10,627 bases of DNA from an uncultured bacterium (GCA_900555175.1 USJT01000016.1:1-10627), one strand, 5' to 3'; shown: positions 1-8,175, counted from the stretch's first letter. Notes: generated from the letters alone by a model not told the origin. Made by a program: numbers and translations.

Positions 1-2129
1 CCAGTTGTTTCTCTAATATATGTATCACCTGAGAATTCTGCATTTACAGAACCTTCACGTGAAATCAAAGCTCCGACATTTGTATCAACTTTATCACCAT
101 TTGCAGCATCCATACCTTTAACGTTAATATCTTTAATTGCTAACATATCAACGCCATATTTTGAATTGTTTTGATAATCTACTACATGATGTCCATCAGA
201 ATGATCATCATAAGCAATTTGAACATCTGCATTATTTTGTCTGAAAGTTAAAGCTTTGTTTGTATCACCGATTTTGCCGCTTGCAATTATTGAAACACCT
301 TTACCTTCAACATTAGGTTTTGATGAATCTTTAGAAGCATTTATAATATTGTAAGCAGTGCTTCCACTATTTGAAGAATCAGCTAATAATGTTGTTCTTC
401 CTTCAGATGAAATCTGATTAACTTTTAAATCTTTATTAATACTTGCGATATTGGCAGATGAATTTTTACCTGTACTTATTGCAGTAACAGTTCCATCAAC
501 AGCGACATTCAAAGATTTATTCAAATCTCTTTGAGCCTGCCAAATACCTGTATAATTACCGTCTTGGTTACCTAAATCAGCTCCGATAGAACCATCTTGA
601 ACTTCTATATTTAAATCAGCACCGTTAGTTGTTTTAATTAATACTTTATTAACACCGTTGTTAAGTAAGTTTCCATTAGAAACTAATATGTTAACAGCGG
701 CATTAGAGTTAATATTATTGTCTACTGAAGAACTGCCGATTTTCATATTAGAATCATAGTTAGCAAAGTTAACTTTAGCATTTTGATTATTTACATTAAC
801 TTTGCCTTGAATATTCATTCCACCTGATGCTCTGTTAAGCATCTGTAAAGAAGATCCATTTGAATTTATAATACCTGTGCTGTCAACAAGCAATTCACCT
901 GTACCTGCAGTATTTTGGAAAGAAGCAGCACCAGTATTATTTGTAACCTGTCCTCCTTGAACAAGTAAACCACCGTTACCGCTGTTTGTCATTGTCAAAT
1001 CGCCGTTATTTTTAACAACACCTGTTACATTAATACCACCTGCTGAGTTTGTAACAAGTAAATCGCCGTTAGGGTTAGAAACTTCACCTGCAATTTTAAC
1101 ACCGTTTATACCAGTATTAGTTATTTCAATATTGCCTTTACCGTAATTTCTTACCTTGCCGGATTGACCAACAGAAGTACCGGTAGCAGATGTAATTGTA
1201 ATGTTACCGTTATTATTAACAAATGTATTTCCTGAACCCATATTGTCAGTATTTACAAGTTTATCAAATAAAGCATTAGCAGCAGTATCTCCTGTTAATG
1301 CTTCTGTATGATTATTTCCAAGGCCTGCAACAACAAGGCCATTTACATTAACTTGTCCGCCCTGCATAGCTATATCACCACGAGCAGCAACATTACCGTT
1401 AATTGTAATAGCACCGGAATCGTTACCATAAGCCAAACTTGATGTATCTAATGTCTTATCGGTAAATACTGCGGTATTTTTTGTATAATCATAACCATCT
1501 GCAACTATTACAGATGTTCCTTCAGGATTATCAGCATCATAAGATACATGATAATCATTAATATAATATTGATGATTTTGTGGTAAATTTAAATTTTTTG
1601 TTAAAGCATCATAAGAACTTTGTGTAGGAGCTAAAACTGATAAATTTCCAACATTCAAAACACCTGATGCACCAACAACCATGCCACCAGGAGAGATAAA
1701 CATTAAATTTCCATCAGATTTTAACGGACCATTAAGATTTTGCAAAGCATTAACAATACCGTTTATATTAACGCCTTGATTAACCAAAGCGACAAATGTA
1801 TCTATATTACCTGATTTATCACCTAATGTTAAATTATCACCTGTACCTGATTGGTATTGGTTCAAATAACTGTATATAAAGTTTAAGACATCACCTTGTG
1901 ACAGGTCTATTTTATCAAATTGTTTAAAACCAGTCACACCGTTTACAGCATCAGGTCTTAGGTTCCAAGTTCCATTGGTCGTAGAACCTGAATTAGACTG
2001 AATGGGATTTCCTGCGCCATCAGTAATAGTTGAAGCAACTACTTGATAAGTCAAAGACTGCTCCATTATCAGAAGCAAACTTAACATAAACGCAACTACT
2101 CTTTTTTTCTTTATTCCCAGTGTCTTCAT
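1..2129 (-). CDS. Filamentous haemagglutinin/LktA-type secreted adhesin, 5' part (C-terminus beyond window)
   Basis: This is an open frame of 709 codons without a stop, running off the left edge, so the protein is longer. The start is ATG at 2127-2129 with TGAGG six bases upstream. Residues 1-32 look like a signal peptide: a basic KKKR stretch, the hydrophobic core VVAFMLSLLLIM, and possible cleavage after VVA at 32. Residues about 35-170 resemble the two-partner-secretion (haemagglutination activity) domain, with NLMFISPGGMVVGASGVLNV (141-160) matching the conserved NPxG...G...NVG pattern. From about 235 on the chain is rich in Asn, Gly, Thr and Val, with short recurring turns such as GNITI, GNIEI, GDLLV, GDLTM and GGLLV, as expected of a right-handed beta-helix. 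Family members are exported by a TpsB/BamA-like partner and act in adhesion or as toxins; no partner gene lies in this window. LktA-like naming is a family-level guess. Gene identity as a filamentous adhesin is fairly sure; its target is unknown. Confidence 0.85.
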   Translation of the reverse strand, partial: MKTLGIKKKRVVAFMLSLLLIMEQSLTYQVVASTITDGAGNPIQSNSGSTTNGTWNLRPDAVNGVTGFKQFDKIDLSQGDVLNFIYSYLNQYQSGTGDNLTLGDKSGNIDTFVALVNQGVNINGIVNALQNLNGPLKSDGNLMFISPGGMVVGASGVLNVGNLSVLAPTQSSYDALTKNLNLPQNHQYYINDYHVSYDADNPEGTSVIVADGYDYTKNTAVFTDKTLDTSSLAYGNDSGAITINGNVAARGDIAMQGGQVNVNGLVVAGLGNNHTEALTGDTAANALFDKLVNTDNMGSGNTFVNNNGNITITSATGTSVGQSGKVRNYGKGNIEITNTGINGVKIAGEVSNPNGDLLVTNSAGGINVTGVVKNNGDLTMTNSGNGGLLVQGGQVTNNTGAASFQNTAGTGELLVDSTGIINSNGSSLQMLNRASGGMNIQGKVNVNNQNAKVNFANYDSNMKIGSSSVDNNINSNAAVNILVSNGNLLNNGVNKVLIKTTNGADLNIEVQDGSIGADLGNQDGNYTGIWQAQRDLNKSLNVAVDGTVTAISTGKNSSANIASINKDLKVNQISSEGRTTLLADSSNSGSTAYNIINASKDSSKPNVEGKGVSIIASGKIGDTNKALTFRQNNADVQIAYDDHSDGHHVVDYQNNSKYGVDMLAIKDINVKGMDAANGDKVDTNVGALISREGSVNAEFSGDTYIRETT

Positions 2130-2166
2130 AATTGACCTCAATTTTCTTTTCTCTTGCACTTAAACA

Positions 2167-2202
2167 CTTATATTACATATATATAAACGGTTTAAGATAC
2201 AA
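2167..2202 (-). promoter_or_regulatory. Weak candidate promoter for the adhesin gene
   Basis: Read on the minus strand, TTAAAC (2195-2190) and TATAAG (2172-2167) are 17 bases apart. An alternative pair is TTGTAT (2202-2197) with TATGTA (2179-2174), also 17 apart. Both are poor matches to the sigma-70 consensus in very AT-rich DNA. A promoter is expected here because a terminator separates this gene from the one upstream. The exact site is uncertain. Confidence 0.3.
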
Positions 2203-2251
2203 AATCTTTACTGTTTTTGATAAAATGTTTACAAAAATTTATATTTTATAT

Positions 2252-2287
2252 AAAAAGGTAGGAAGAAAATTCTTCCAAAACCTTTTT
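2252..2287 (-). terminator. Hairpin terminator overlapping the stop codon of the 923-residue gene
   Basis: The outer stem pairs AAAAAGGT with ACCTTTTT (8 bp). After a small internal loop, an inner stem pairs GGAAGA with TCTTCC around a 4-base loop. On the minus strand the hairpin ends in TTTTT followed by ATAT. The first bases of the stem are part of the TAA stop at 2286-2288. The flanking A and T tracts make it usable in both directions. It would separate the upstream 923-residue gene from the adhesin. Confidence 0.7.
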
Positions 2288-5057
2288 ATGCACTTATTGT
2301 TCCTTGAGCTTTTACAAGCTTTTTACCTTTCGGGTGAACATTTACACCTGCGACGTTTCCTCGAACGCCTTCAGGGATTGTTTTATAAACTTCTTTATAA
2401 TCATCAACCGGAACTAATTTTTTGCCATTTACTTCCAAATCTCTGAATAAATAGAAGTTGTGATTTGACATTTCACCATTTATTTTACCTTTATAGGCTT
2501 TTGCGAAATCTCTTGCACTGACAGGTGTGCCATCTTCATATCTGTATAATACATGATATGCTGCAGGGCCTTGCCATCTAACAGCCGGTAATGCTTCAAC
2601 ATCTTGACCGACTTCCATTTGGCAACTTCTTGTTTCAACTGATGTATATTGAGGGATTTCAAGTGCAAGTTTTTCTTCACTTTGTTCGGTATTTGACACT
2701 TCTTTTGTAAGAGCAAATACATCATCAACGTTACGGCCTCTTTCATGAACACCGCCCATTGAAGCTAAACCTGATGCAGCACCTCCAATAGCGCCTAAAA
2801 TACCTGCATTCTTAGCATTATCAAGATAATTATTATCTGAACCGCTGTATTTTTGACCTTTGACCTCAGCTTGTACGCTGTAGTTGTCACCTGGAACATT
2901 TACAGACACTTTTTCACCTTTAACGGTTATATCTTTATTAACAGTTTTTGTGAATTCTTCTCCGTTTGCTTCATATTTAAATGTTGTTGTATCATGAATA
3001 ACTCGATCTTCAGTAGTTACTGATATTACTCTATCTGGAGTTTTCCCTGAATATGATACAAATTGAGAAGCCGTAGTACCTGCAATTGATAAAGGTCCTG
3101 ATAATAAAGAGCCTAAACCACCGGTAGCAAAACCTATTGCAGTTCCTAAACCTGCATTTTTCAAAACGTGTAACAATCGTTTACCGGCTGTTGTGTTTTT
3201 ATCAACACTATAACCTGCAGATTCAACCATATCTCTTAAGGAGTTAAGTTCACCATTACCAATTTTATTATTTGAATTACCAATTATATTTTCAAATTTT
3301 AATGTTCCTGTTTCACCATAAGGAGAAGGGAGTTTCATATCTAAAATGCTACGACCTTCTTGAAGTGTCATATTCAAGTCTTTCAAGAAATTTTCTTTCG
3401 CATTTTTATCATTTCCGAATAAAACATTCATTTCAGCATCTGTTGCTCTTGAAGGATCACAACATATACCCATAAATGTTTTCCATTTGTCCTGACTAAA
3501 TTTGAAATATCTATCTTGACCGTTAATGTTAGCTTTAAAGTATCCGTTATCTTCGTCTACTTTAAATTGACTTGGATCAGTAATTTCATCACATAACATT
3601 GTTGGGCAAGCTTTTACAAGAGCACGACCTTTTTTGCCAATATCGGTATGAATTTTACCGTCTTCAGTCGCATCTTTTCTTGCACTTTTTGAAAAATGAA
3701 CCGTTGTATTTGGAACATCTTGTCTTACTTGTTGGTTTGTTACATAATCCTTTGCTTGTTCTTTTGCAAAATATTCATCATCTTTTGCGACTTCATTAGG
3801 AGTTCTGGCTTTCATAACTTCAGATGTTGCCATTAATCTTAACAAAGTATTAGGATCATAACCACTGGCTTTTGCCATACTTATAAGAGCACCTTTTTTC
3901 TTTAGTTCAGGTGTTAATTTTTCATAACTGTCAGGGATACCTATAACATTAGATTCTTTTAAAGCATCCATAATTTTTTGTTGATCTTCTGCATTAGCAG
4001 AATTTTGAATATCATTAACCAAGACATTTAATTTATCTCTGTCTTTAGGATCTGCATATTTGTTTATATACATTTGAACAACATCAGCATCATCACGTTG
4101 AATTTTCTTTTCTTTTGTACCGCCGATTGTTGTTTTATATTCCAACATATCTGCCATTTTTTTATCGATTTGTTTATTATATTTTCTTTCAGCTATATAT
4201 AAATCTATTGCATCTCTTTTTGCAGGATCAGCTGTTGCTGCCATTTTTGTATATTCTTTTTCTGCATTATCTTCAAGCTGATTACGTGCTTTTCTGTTTT
4301 CACGAAGATTTGCAGGAACATCAAGAATATTTTCTCTTGTTGTTGTAGTTGTTGTTAAACCTGCCTCAACTGTTGCGGATCTTGCATCTGCTTTTTCATA
4401 AGTTGTTTCACCAATTTTATTATCCAATGTAGAACGAAGAGTTTCTTCATTCTTTACGGCATAACGTCTTTCTGATACAGGGTTTTCTGCAATAGAACCG
4501 TCTTGTCCTAATTTGTTAATAATTTCAGGAGCAGAATCTTCTGTAAATTGAACATACTTATCTGCATTAGGATCAATGAAATGTTCTTTATGTTGTTCGG
4601 CAAAAGCTTTTAGAGCATCATTTAATGCTGTTTTATTTGCCCCGTCAAAACTTATATTACCTTCTCCATCTAATAATAAACTTTTTTGACCTGATATAAA
4701 TTCCAAAAATTCAGCTTTTAAATTATCATCAGTCAAACCCATTCTTTCAATTAACATTGAAGAAGGTACGGTATAAGATTTTGCAGGTTGTCCGACAAGC
4801 TCTCCTTTTACTGGTTTATTGCCTGTTTTTTCAACAGCCGTTCCCATAACAGGCTTTTCTGCAGCCCTTGCGCGTGCAACAGGTTCATTACCGCTTACAG
4901 TTGATACATTGTCAACAATCCCAACTTCTTTTTTATAAGCATCAAATATTGCTTCTTTTTCTTGCTGTGATTTTGCAGCACTTAAACGTTTTTGTAGTTC
5001 TAATTGTTCTTCAGGTGTAAAAGTCGTTTTTCCTGTGTTGTTAATTTGCACACTCAT
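2286..5057 (-). CDS. Uncharacterised 923-residue protein with two glycine-rich segments
   Basis: I do not recognise the family. The start at 5057 is supported by AAGGG six bases upstream of the ATG. There is no signal peptide; the first 45 residues look helical and charged. Residues 50-100 are Pro/Ala/Lys-rich and probably disordered, 110-450 are mainly helical and highly charged with a Thr run at 235-240, and 480-600 are mixed. Two glycine-rich, membrane-compatible segments stand out: 633-664 and 749-770. Both open with KNAG and continue as alternating Gly/Ala/Leu (KNAGLGTAIGFATGGLG and KNAGILGAIGGAASGL), so they may be a duplicated glycine-zipper element. Between them lies a Thr/Val/Lys-rich, beta-looking stretch of about 85 residues. 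The C-terminal 110 residues form a compact-looking domain with RWQGPAAYHVLYRY (827-840). There are few cysteines (484, 489, 532, 533, 812). The gene lies upstream of the adhesin in the same direction. Membrane insertion, an effector role or a structural role are all possible; none is shown. Confidence 0.9.
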   Translation of the reverse strand: MSVQINNTGKTTFTPEEQLELQKRLSAAKSQQEKEAIFDAYKKEVGIVDNVSTVSGNEPVARARAAEKPVMGTAVEKTGNKPVKGELVGQPAKSYTVPSSMLIERMGLTDDNLKAEFLEFISGQKSLLLDGEGNISFDGANKTALNDALKAFAEQHKEHFIDPNADKYVQFTEDSAPEIINKLGQDGSIAENPVSERRYAVKNEETLRSTLDNKIGETTYEKADARSATVEAGLTTTTTTRENILDVPANLRENRKARNQLEDNAEKEYTKMAATADPAKRDAIDLYIAERKYNKQIDKKMADMLEYKTTIGGTKEKKIQRDDADVVQMYINKYADPKDRDKLNVLVNDIQNSANAEDQQKIMDALKESNVIGIPDSYEKLTPELKKKGALISMAKASGYDPNTLLRLMATSEVMKARTPNEVAKDDEYFAKEQAKDYVTNQQVRQDVPNTTVHFSKSARKDATEDGKIHTDIGKKGRALVKACPTMLCDEITDPSQFKVDEDNGYFKANINGQDRYFKFSQDKWKTFMGICCDPSRATDAEMNVLFGNDKNAKENFLKDLNMTLQEGRSILDMKLPSPYGETGTLKFENIIGNSNNKIGNGELNSLRDMVESAGYSVDKNTTAGKRLLHVLKNAGLGTAIGFATGGLGSLLSGPLSIAGTTASQFVSYSGKTPDRVISVTTEDRVIHDTTTFKYEANGEEFTKTVNKDITVKGEKVSVNVPGDNYSVQAEVKGQKYSGSDNNYLDNAKNAGILGAIGGAASGLASMGGVHERGRNVDDVFALTKEVSNTEQSEEKLALEIPQYTSVETRSCQMEVGQDVEALPAVRWQGPAAYHVLYRYEDGTPVSARDFAKAYKGKINGEMSNHNFYLFRDLEVNGKKLVPVDDYKEVYKTIPEGVRGNVAGVNVHPKGKKLVKAQGTISA

Positions 5058-5299
5058 AATGAACCCTTTCTTTCAATCTTCAATAATTATGCATTGAAAA
5101 TTGATTTCTTTTATACTTCTCTATGTCCATGTAAAAAATTTTTTTAACCAAAAATTGCGTCATTTCTGATATTTCATGCAACTTTTTTTGAAAAGTATTG
5201 ATTTTACTAGGTTTTAGAGATGTATTTTTTGTTACATTTCTTAATACTTAATATATTCTATATATAGTTTTCTTATATATGAAATATATTATTTGTCTG

Positions 5300-5322
5300 T
5301 TTCGGAATTTTTAATTCCGAAA
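5300..5322. repeat. Perfect 10-bp inverted repeat with 3-base spacer
   Basis: TTTCGGAATT and AATTCCGAAA flank the spacer TTT. No T run follows on either strand, so it does not look like a factor-independent terminator. It sits about 26 bases upstream of the candidate -35 of the DUF4186 gene, and it is the most G+C-rich symmetric element in this AT-rich spacer. An operator for a dimeric regulator is a reasonable guess; a transcribed hairpin is the alternative. Confidence 0.6.
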
Positions 5323-5347
5323 AGTACACACTCATAATTTAGAGCCT

Positions 5348-5377
5348 TTACCACATGGGTTTACGGCACAATATAAC
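5348..5377 (+). promoter_or_regulatory. Candidate promoter for the DUF4186 gene
   Basis: TTACCA (5348-5353) and TATAAC (5372-5377) are spaced by 18 bases. Each element differs from the sigma-70 consensus at one or two positions. It would give a leader of about 50 bases before the ATG at 5434. The call rests on sequence similarity alone in AT-rich DNA. Confidence 0.35.
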
Positions 5378-5433
5378 CTAAACTTTAAAATTTTACATAA
5401 ATATGTTACATTTATTTACAAAAGGATGAAGAC

Positions 5434-5781
5434 ATGGACGATATCTTTCAAAAACTCGCAAAATCCGAATTCAGAAGCAAATTTAAGCTTAAACAAAAAG
5501 AAAAAGATTATATTGCACAAAAGGGCATGGACACAATAAAAAGTCATGCCCGCGACTTTATTTCAAAACGACTTGCGCCGGCAAATATTCCAAATGACGG
5601 GAAGCAAACTCCTATGAAAGGGCATCCGGTATTTATTGCACAACATGCCACAGCAACATGCTGCAGAGGATGTTTGAGCAAATGGCACGGAATAGAAAAG
5701 GGAAAAGAACTTACTCCATCACAGCAGGAATATGTTGTAAACATTATTATGGAATGGATTAAAAGACAGTTAAAATCTTAG
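5434..5781 (+). CDS. DUF4186 family protein
   Basis: This 115-residue protein closely matches the DUF4186 family over its whole length as I know it. The hallmark block is HPVFIAQHATATCCRGC at 64-80, followed by KWHGI at 83-87, with NDGKQTPMKG just before it at 54-63. The clustered Cys76, Cys77, Cys80 and His64, His71, His85 suggest metal binding or a thiol-based active site, but the biochemical function of the family is not established. The length is normal. AAAGGA lies seven bases before the ATG, which supports the start. There is no signal peptide or membrane segment, so it should be cytoplasmic. It appears to be a single gene; its last 12 bases overlap the 3' end of the convergent DUF2971 gene. 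Confidence 0.9.
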   Translation: MDDIFQKLAKSEFRSKFKLKQKEKDYIAQKGMDTIKSHARDFISKRLAPANIPNDGKQTPMKGHPVFIAQHATATCCRGCLSKWHGIEKGKELTPSQQEYVVNIIMEWIKRQLKS

Positions 5782-6678
5782 AGGGATTTTTGAACGATTA
5801 ACCGTTTTCTTTTCATACCCGAAATTGGATAGCATACGGCAGGTACTTGTGTAAAAAATACTTTCATCTAACGTAGGACCTATATTTATACAATTTACTG
5901 TTTTTTTCAAAAATTTGTATTCTATATAAGGAACAAAAAGCCCGTTTTTCTCACATATTTTTGTTTTTTCAGCAAAATTTGCACCAAAATTATTAATAAA
6001 AATAATTCTATATTCTTTTTCATCTTTGAAATGAGGATTTTTAAAGAACAAACTTATTACACTCAAAATATCGATAAGTTCAAAAACCGTATCAACGAGT
6101 TTGTCTTGATTTTTAGGATGTTTTAAAGCTTTTTCAAATTGTTTGTTCCATTTATCAAAAATGAGTTTCAAAACTGTAATTTGCTTTTTTCTGTCATAAA
6201 TAATATTGCCGTAAACAGAGTTAAAGCCAATTTTAACCATATCGGCAATCAAATCTTTTTTGCAAAAACCTATATTATAACCTGTGTAATTTTGACCTTT
6301 TGCGTAATTGTTCCAGAGCGTAAGGTTGTCACCCTCGGTTGAAAATGAAATCGTATAATACTCGTATTTGTAGCCAAAATCGTTGGAGCCGTTGATTATA
6401 TTTGTATATTTTGAATAAAAATGATCTTTAATCTTTGAGAACAATTTTTGATTAAGTTCAGGCATTTCATCAATAAGATTAAAAATAAGTTTGTAAGAAT
6501 ATGTTACTTCTTCTTTATCGTTAAGATAAAGAGCGTTTGAAAAACGGATTATGCTTGATTCCAGAATGCTAAGTAACTTTTCGGGTTTTGTATAATGGTA
6601 AAGAATACTATTTGAGCCATCGTCTAGAATTTTTTTTACTTTCGGTATTTTTTCGAGCAAACTGTCATAATCTATCAT
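5770..6678 (-). CDS. DUF2971 domain protein, 302 residues
   Basis: The protein shows the DUF2971 pattern in order: LYHYT (26-30), FSNALYLND (46-54), SFSTEGDNLTLWNNYAKG (111-128), KDEKEYRIIF (218-227) and INIGP (265-269). The family has been suggested to have an ADP-ribosyltransferase-like fold and is often found in accessory or defence neighbourhoods; its activity is not established. I chose the ATG at 6676-6678, not the in-frame ATG eight codons upstream (6702). GGGAG sits nine bases before the chosen ATG, the upstream ATG has no Shine-Dalgarno sequence, and that ATG overlaps a very good -10 element. From 6702 the protein would be 310 residues. There is no signal peptide or membrane helix. 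It is divergent from pgi, and its 3' end overlaps the DUF4186 gene by 12 bases. Confidence 0.85.
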   Translation of the reverse strand: MIDYDSLLEKIPKVKKILDDGSNSILYHYTKPEKLLSILESSIIRFSNALYLNDKEEVTYSYKLIFNLIDEMPELNQKLFSKIKDHFYSKYTNIINGSNDFGYKYEYYTISFSTEGDNLTLWNNYAKGQNYTGYNIGFCKKDLIADMVKIGFNSVYGNIIYDRKKQITVLKLIFDKWNKQFEKALKHPKNQDKLVDTVFELIDILSVISLFFKNPHFKDEKEYRIIFINNFGANFAEKTKICEKNGLFVPYIEYKFLKKTVNCINIGPTLDESIFYTSTCRMLSNFGYEKKTVNRSKIPLRF

Positions 6679-6700
6679 TTTATAGAACTCCCGTAATTTC

Positions 6701-6709
6701 ATTATAACA
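6701..6709 (-). promoter_or_regulatory. Extended -10 promoter of the DUF2971 gene
   Basis: On the minus strand the sequence is TGTTATAAT, a perfect extended -10 (TGn plus TATAAT). The region 17 bases upstream is only a T run, as is common for extended -10 promoters. Transcription would start near 6694, giving a short leader with GGGAG before the ATG at 6678. This excludes the ATG at 6702, whose AT is inside the -10 box. Confidence 0.7.
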
Positions 6710-6738
6710 TATTATTTGAATAAAAAAAAGATAAAAGT

Positions 6739-6766
6739 TTGTTAATTATTTCTTTTTTTATATAAT
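6739..6766 (+). promoter_or_regulatory. Promoter of pgi
   Basis: TTGTTA (6739-6744) and a perfect TATAAT (6761-6766) are separated by 16 bases. The start of transcription would be near 6773, leaving a leader of about 74 bases before the pgi ATG. It is back-to-back with the DUF2971 promoter, with only about 30 bases between the two cores. Confidence 0.65.
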
Positions 6767-6846
6767 ATTAGAGAAGCTTAATCGCTTTAGGATAACTCAG
6801 ATTTTACATTTATGTTTAAATATAAACAAGAAGGAAAGAGGTTATT

Positions 6847-8148
6847 ATGTTAACTAAAAATTCAAATGTAACAGTAAAATTCACAGGAATTGATTTCAGT
6901 GAATACTCATCAAAAGTATCTGAATTCGTAAATGAATTTTCATCTCGTGCAAACAAACAAGGCCAATTCTTGAATTGGGTAAACTTGCCTCAAGAACAAG
7001 CTAAGAGAGTTGATGAAATTTATGAACTTGCAGACAAATTGAAAAAACAAACAACAGCTAAAAAACTTAGCGTAATGGGTATTGGTGGTTCAAAACACAC
7101 TGTTGAACACATGTTATCCGTTAACGGTTTAAACGTTTGTCATGACGTTGTAGAATTTTATTCTGACGTTGATTCTGCAAGTTTAGAAAGATTTTTATAC
7201 AGATTAGGAAACGATGTTACAACATCTAACTTCCTTATCGCTTCTAAATCAGGTTCAACTTTTGAAACTAAAGACGGATTTTTAAGAGTTTTGAATATGT
7301 TAATTGACGCTTACAAAGCTCAAGGCAAATCAGAAGAAGAAGCAAAAAAATTAGCTAACAAACACTTTATCGCAGTAACTGATAAGAATGCAGAAAAAAG
7401 TGAACTTAGAAGAACATCAAATGAAAACGGCTGGTTAGGCGATTTATATATTCACGATGATGTAGGCGGACGTTTTTCAGCATTTGATGATCACGCTTTA
7501 TTCACACTTGCTTACGCAGGAATGAAAAAAGAAGATATGGTAAAAATGTTAAATGCAGCACAAGAAGTTTCAACAGAATCTTTAACAGCTGATTTAGACA
7601 TTAACGATGCACTAAAAGAAGGTATCTTCTGGGCACATGCTAAAATGCACGGTATTTCAGCATCAGTTCATCAATATATGGGTTCAATTTTTGAAAACAC
7701 AGTATATTGGAACGCTCAAATGCAAAATGAATCTGTAAAAGATACTCTAAAACAGATTGCAAAAGTTCCTGATGCAATGCACCACTCAGCAGAAGCTCAC
7801 TTCAACCCTGCAAACAAATTTGCATTTGCTTTAACTGTTCCTCAAGATAACGGTGTATGCAGAGAAAATGCAGAAAGCTATATTGAAGCATTAACAAAAT
7901 CATACACTTCAACAGGCGCATTCTTCTTAGAAACTGCAAAAACTCACAAAATGGGGCTAACACCTGAAGCTGCAGGAACATTAACTCAATTAAGAGCATT
8001 TGCAACAGTTTACCAAGAAATCGTTGAAAAAATTATGGGTAACAAATCATTCCCGGAAGTTCTTGACAGCGTATTGCAACCACACGTAGAATTCTACAAA
8101 AAGAATTTGAAAGGCGGAGTTGTAGTTCCGGGCAGAATTTCAAAATAA
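6847..8148 (+). CDS. pgi: Glucose-6-phosphate isomerase
   Basis: It interconverts glucose 6-phosphate and fructose 6-phosphate in glycolysis and gluconeogenesis, in the cytoplasm. The 433 residues are close to the short Bacillus-type enzymes and much shorter than the roughly 550-residue E. coli type. Two SIS-type sugar-phosphate domains are visible: VMGIGGSK (76-83) and IASKSGSTFET (131-141), then VGGRFSAF (206-213). NES at 294-296 holds the likely catalytic glutamate (Glu295). HHSAEAHF (312-319) corresponds to the FSTDLHS segment of Bacillus enzymes, making His318 the likely ring-opening histidine. QPHVEFYKKN (411-420) matches the C-terminal QPGVExYKKN motif with the catalytic lysine. Start: GAGG lies five bases before the ATG, with a second purine-rich AAGGA just upstream. 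The gene has its own promoter and terminator, so it is probably monocistronic. The motif comparison is from memory; the SIS core makes the assignment quite safe. Confidence 0.9.
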   Translation: MLTKNSNVTVKFTGIDFSEYSSKVSEFVNEFSSRANKQGQFLNWVNLPQEQAKRVDEIYELADKLKKQTTAKKLSVMGIGGSKHTVEHMLSVNGLNVCHDVVEFYSDVDSASLERFLYRLGNDVTTSNFLIASKSGSTFETKDGFLRVLNMLIDAYKAQGKSEEEAKKLANKHFIAVTDKNAEKSELRRTSNENGWLGDLYIHDDVGGRFSAFDDHALFTLAYAGMKKEDMVKMLNAAQEVSTESLTADLDINDALKEGIFWAHAKMHGISASVHQYMGSIFENTVYWNAQMQNESVKDTLKQIAKVPDAMHHSAEAHFNPANKFAFALTVPQDNGVCRENAESYIEALTKSYTSTGAFFLETAKTHKMGLTPEAAGTLTQLRAFATVYQEIVEKIMGNKSFPEVLDSVLQPHVEFYKKNLKGGVVVPGRISK

Positions 8149-8175
8149 GCACAATAGCTTTAAGATAAATAATTG

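Larger units (their letters stand above)
5058..5433. other. AT-rich divergent intergenic region
   Basis: This 376-base stretch separates the divergent 923-residue and DUF4186 genes. I see no convincing gene or structural RNA in it. It holds one perfect inverted repeat (5300-5322), many A and T runs, and weak promoter-like elements on both strands. For the minus-strand gene, TATAAA at 5115-5110 could be a -10, but its upstream partner is only a T run (TTTTTT, 17 bases away). A candidate promoter for the plus-strand gene is listed separately. The region is long for a compact genome, which leaves room for regulation. Confidence 0.6.

Noticed and set aside
2132..2446. Plus-strand open frame of 104 codons
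   Set aside because: It mostly lies opposite the 923-residue gene and the terminator. It has no ribosome binding site and a Leu/Tyr/Phe-rich composition typical of antisense frames in AT-rich DNA.
5058..5433. A small RNA or riboswitch in the long intergenic region
   Set aside because: Apart from the one inverted repeat I could find no tRNA-like fold, no riboswitch core and no terminator with a T tract.
5793..5806. Near-palindrome AACGATTAACCGTT followed by T-rich sequence, considered as a terminator for the DUF4186 gene
   Set aside because: Two central mismatches leave only a four-pair outer stem, and it lies inside the DUF2971 coding region.
6813..6828. TGTTTA-AATA-TAAACA inverted repeat in the pgi leader
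   Set aside because: It is only six A/T-rich pairs, the kind expected by chance in this base composition; no regulatory role can be supported.
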